Assembly (NCBI GenBank): GCA_964541595.1 | Contig: CAZIRO010000001.1 | Location: forward strand, 1-46,189 | Origin: CAZIRO01 sp964541595 | Lineage (GTDB): Bacteria > Acidobacteriota > HRBIN11 | Direction of reading: 5' to 3' | DNA length: 46,189 nt | In this document: piece after piece, positions 43,383 through 46,189 of the stretch | How positions within the stretch are numbered: the stretch's first letter is position 1 | How the letters are laid out: each line of letters opens with the position of its first letter | Notes under the pieces: generated by a model | What the model was told of the DNA's origin: nothing | Database searches by the model: none | Seen by the model: only the letters and a program-made list of their open reading frames with translations | Translations under genes and position numbers: made by a program

Positions 43383-45172
43383 GCGTGCACCTCGACACCG
43401 ACTTTTTCGGGTTCCAGATGCTGCGGAATGTGGTCGTCCGGTGCGCCGGGAACGCTGTATTCATACGGGCCACGGTACACCGCCGGTACCGGACCGTCCC
43501 AGTTGCCATGCGGCGCCGGAGATTCCGTGGTCCACTCGAGCGTGTTCGCCCGCCACGGATTCCGGTCCGCTTTCTTGCCCCTGAACATGCTCCAGAAGAA
43601 GTTGAACAGGAAGATGAACTGCGCCGCACCGAGGACAAACGCGCTGATACTGATCCAGACGTTCAGCGGTTGCAGGGGTTTGAGGAAATCGTACTGCGTG
43701 GGATCGTAGATCCGGCGCATCATACCGCCCATGCCGAGGTAGTACATCGGGAAGAACGTCGAATAGTACGTGATGAACGTCAACCAGAAGTGAATCTTGC
43801 CGAGCGTTTCGTTCATCATTCGCCCGAACATCTTGGGAAACCAGTAATACGTTCCAGCAAACACACCGAACAACGCCGCGCCGGCCATAATGAGATGGAA
43901 ATGACCGACCACAAAATACGTATCGTGCATCTGAATATCGATCGGCGGCTGTCCCAGCCAGAGACCGCTCAGGCCACCGCTGATGAACAGTGACACGATA
44001 CCCAGCGCAAACAGCATGGGCGTTGTAAACCGGATCCGCGCCCGCCACAGGGTCGTCAACCAGTTGAACACCTTGATCGCCGACGGGACGGCGATCAACA
44101 GGGTGAACGTGGCAAACGCCATACCGAGATAGGGACTCATCCCGCTGACGAACATGTGGTGGCCCCAGACGAGAAAACTGAGCACCGATATCGCCCAGAT
44201 CGCATAGACCATTGACTTATAACTGAAGATCGGTTTCCGGCTGAAGACGGTAATGATATCCGAGGTGATCCCCATGGCCGGGAGCATCAGGATGTACACT
44301 TCCGGATGTCCGAGAAACCAGAACAGATGCTGCCATAACAGCGGGGACCCGCCCTGTGTGGTCAAACCCTGCTGGATCTCCACCACGTGTCCACCGATGT
44401 ACAGTCCCTGCGGGAGGAAGAAACTCGTGCCCAGATGCCGGTCAAAGAGTAACATGATCGCACCTGCCGTCAGTGCGGGAAACGAAAGCAGTCCCAGAAT
44501 GGCGACACAGAACAGCGCCCAGGTCGTCAACGGCAACCGCATCATCGACATGCCCCGCGTGCGCAGGTTGAGCACCGTCGTGACAAAATTGAGTCCCCCC
44601 ATGGTAAACGATGCGATGAAAAAGACCATCCCGATGATCCATAGCGTCTGTCCCAACCCCGATCCGGGGATGGCTTCCCGCAAAGCACTCAACGGTGGAT
44701 ACGCCGTCCATCCGGCAGCGGCTGCTCCGCCCTCCACAAAGAAGGACGAGAGAATGACAATGCAGCCGATAAAGAAGGTCCAGTACGACAGCATGTTCAG
44801 GAAGGGAAACGCCATGTCGCGCGCACCGATCTGCAACGGGATCAGGAAGTTGCCGAACCCGCTCACCGGTGCGGTCGACAGTACAAAGAACACCATCAGG
44901 GTCCCATGCATGGTAAACAGCATGGGATAAAACTCGGGTTTCATCAATCCCGTCTGCAGATCAAACCCGGCCGGAAGCAACTTGGCAAGCCAGGTCTGTC
45001 CCAGTTGCGGCCACGCGAGTTGAATACGGATCAGCATCGCAAGCAAACCGGCGACGATGGCCATAAAGATCGCCGTAATGTAATACTGTTTGGCAATGAC
45101 CTTATGGTCCATGCTGAAGACATATTTTCGAATGAAACTCTGCGGTTCCGTGTGATGGTTGTGTTGCGCCAT
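43379..45172 (-). CDS. coxA: Cytochrome c oxidase subunit I
   Basis: The catalytic subunit reduces O2 to water and pumps protons. The 597-residue protein starts at ATG 45172 with GGAGG 5-6 bp upstream. It shows the heme and CuB ligands: LFWFLGHPEVYIL (His-Tyr pair and pump Glu), WGHHMFVSGM, and VGHFHLIMAG for heme a3 and a. The D-channel entrance GARDMAFPFLN is retained, as in A-family oxidases. Lying between coxB and coxC it forms a classic aa3 operon. Assembly factors (cox10, cox11, cox15) are not in the window. Confidence 0.97.
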   Translation of the reverse strand: MAQHNHHTEPQSFIRKYVFSMDHKVIAKQYYITAIFMAIVAGLLAMLIRIQLAWPQLGQTWLAKLLPAGFDLQTGLMKPEFYPMLFTMHGTLMVFFVLSTAPVSGFGNFLIPLQIGARDMAFPFLNMLSYWTFFIGCIVILSSFFVEGGAAAAGWTAYPPLSALREAIPGSGLGQTLWIIGMVFFIASFTMGGLNFVTTVLNLRTRGMSMMRLPLTTWALFCVAILGLLSFPALTAGAIMLLFDRHLGTSFFLPQGLYIGGHVVEIQQGLTTQGGSPLLWQHLFWFLGHPEVYILMLPAMGITSDIITVFSRKPIFSYKSMVYAIWAISVLSFLVWGHHMFVSGMSPYLGMAFATFTLLIAVPSAIKVFNWLTTLWRARIRFTTPMLFALGIVSLFISGGLSGLWLGQPPIDIQMHDTYFVVGHFHLIMAGAALFGVFAGTYYWFPKMFGRMMNETLGKIHFWLTFITYYSTFFPMYYLGMGGMMRRIYDPTQYDFLKPLQPLNVWISISAFVLGAAQFIFLFNFFWSMFRGKKADRNPWRANTLEWTTESPAPHGNWDGPVPAVYRGPYEYSVPGAPDDHIPQHLEPEKVGVEVHA

Positions 45173-45195
45173 GGCACCCTCCATATATGGACGGC

Positions 45196-46053
45196 CTATT
45201 CCGTGCACAGCGTCAGCGTATCGAATTGAAAGTCTTTCGGATACTGTTGCAATACCGATGCGGGGATGGTCAGTGTGGTCATCATGGAGCGAAACTCTTC
45301 TGACGGCAAAACGTATACAAACCCCCGCATCCGGTAATGGCCGAGGCCACAGTGTTCTGCACAGGCGATCTCAAACTTGCCCACCCGCGTCGGCGTGAAC
45401 CATACATGCACGGTCATCCCGGGGACGGCATCCTGTTTGAATCGGAACGGCGGAACAAAGAAACTGTGCAGTACATCCCGGGACCGGATCTGCAGATGCA
45501 CGGGACGGTTCACCTCGAGGAACAACTGGTTCTGCAAACAGATATCGTCCTCGGCCGCGGGATCGTCGAAATCGATGCCGATGAAGTTGTACTCCTGATC
45601 ACTGATGAACTTCGGATCCGTTCGACCGAACCGACCGTCGGCCCCCGGATACCGGATATTCCATTGAAACTGCTGTCCGACGATTTCCACCACGAGGGCA
45701 TCCTGCGGCGGCGGAGTATACAACCGCGCCCACAGGCGAAGTGCCCCGAAAACGAGTATGCTCAGGATCAGGGCCGTCACCGCCGTCCAGGTGATCTCCA
45801 GACGCGGATTGTCCGGAAAGTAATGCGCACGCGTCTGCGCGTCCGCACGGTATTTCCAGGCGAACCACCCGAGCAGAATGTGGGTGAAAATGAAGGCAAT
45901 CCCCGTAATGATCAGGGTGGCACGGATAAACGTGTCCAGTGTCGCCCGATCCGAGGCGAGTTCCGGAAACCACGGGTGCGTGAATGCCCAGACCACAAGG
46001 AGAATAAACAAAAACACCGTTCCGGCAAACATACCGGCCTGCACACGATTCAT
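45196..46053 (-). CDS. coxB: Cytochrome c oxidase subunit II
   Basis: Accepts electrons from cytochrome c at the CuA centre. The 285-residue protein starts at ATG 46053, with GGAGG 7 bp upstream. Two N-terminal membrane helices (about 5-25 and 45-65) precede the periplasmic cupredoxin domain with aromatic GQQFQWNIRYPG, the distant ligand His in VLHSFF and the CuA loop CAEHCGLGHYRM (both Cys, Glu, His and Met present). There is no C-terminal cytochrome c domain, so the enzyme is aa3 rather than caa3. It is the first gene of the operon and lies 23 bp before coxA. Confidence 0.96.
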   Translation of the reverse strand: MNRVQAGMFAGTVFLFILLVVWAFTHPWFPELASDRATLDTFIRATLIITGIAFIFTHILLGWFAWKYRADAQTRAHYFPDNPRLEITWTAVTALILSILVFGALRLWARLYTPPPQDALVVEIVGQQFQWNIRYPGADGRFGRTDPKFISDQEYNFIGIDFDDPAAEDDICLQNQLFLEVNRPVHLQIRSRDVLHSFFVPPFRFKQDAVPGMTVHVWFTPTRVGKFEIACAEHCGLGHYRMRGFVYVLPSEEFRSMMTTLTIPASVLQQYPKDFQFDTLTLCTE

Positions 46054-46189
46054 ACCCCACCCTCCAGCAGCAAATTCGTATAGACACCGCACCGGTGATC
46101 ATGCAATCGGAAATACCACGCGAGGGGGGAACGCCAGCCGCGTTCTGTACATTCTGGACACGACACCGCGTTCTATTCTAATCGAATCC
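46054..46189 (-). other. Leader region of the cox operon
   Basis: These 136 bp upstream of coxB show no recognisable gene. A weak TTGCAT-18 bp-TATACG pair lies near 46083-46110 on the minus strand. One minus-strand frame is open from the window edge to a TGA near 46103 and could be the tail of an upstream gene, but it is too short to judge. Confidence 0.4.

Noticed and set aside
46103..46189. Tail of a further minus-strand gene upstream of coxB
   Set aside because: One frame is open from the edge to a TGA, but fewer than 30 codons are visible with no recognisable motif, so it is not listed as a gene.

Overview
The window is bacterial, and all but two of the chromosomal genes run on the minus strand. 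The best guess for the host is an Acidobacteriota-like or related deep-branching Gram-negative. The pointers are an outer-membrane beta-barrel, a cytochrome aa3 operon with two subunit III genes, several Ser/Thr kinases and a PP2C phosphatase, a membrane pyrophosphatase, M28 peptidase, very heme-rich cytochromes, and hypothetical families (genes at 11901 and 19572) that I associate with Acidobacteriota. This assignment is inference from memory of families, not a search result.

1-5.8 kb: visibly more A+T-rich accessory DNA on the plus strand. A primase/helicase gene cut by the window edge is followed by three small coupled genes, two with zinc ribbons, and then by about 1.2 kb of gene-free, hairpin- and repeat-rich DNA. 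A tRNA-Arg(CCT) at 5832-5908 has its 3' end facing this DNA, the geometry expected of an element integrated at a tRNA. The primase gene carries two dense DNA repeat arrays (TGACAT/ATGTCA and GATCAACAC) that occur in all reading frames, which suggests DNA-level function such as an origin inside the coding region.

5.9-28 kb: housekeeping genes. These are apt and rpmE; a C39-like lipoprotein; an exported HMA protein; pheT with a small DUF2007-like gene; ribE-ribBA behind a PEGA-type Ser/Thr kinase and a TPR protein; PP2C phosphatase; HEAT-like proteins; rodZ; an ABC-2 exporter; a PfkB-family kinase; ftsY; and thrS. Gaps between them hold peculiar repeats: foldback structures with arms of short degenerate repeats, and a MITE-like element of about 170-180 bp present in several copies.

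28.4-35.1 kb: the most interesting region. It encodes an outer-membrane beta-barrel, a 33-heme c-type cytochrome, a Ser/Thr kinase fused to a histidine-bearing membrane cytochrome b-like domain, and an 8-heme lipoprotein built of four near-identical repeats. Together they look like an electron conduit across the envelope with a kinase built into its inner-membrane component.

35.4-46 kb: a GspC/PilP-like membrane protein, a divergent ParB-like protein, a ThiD-like kinase lacking the usual catalytic Cys, an M28 peptidase, a K+-dependent-type membrane pyrophosphatase, and the operon coxB-coxA-coxC-coxC2.
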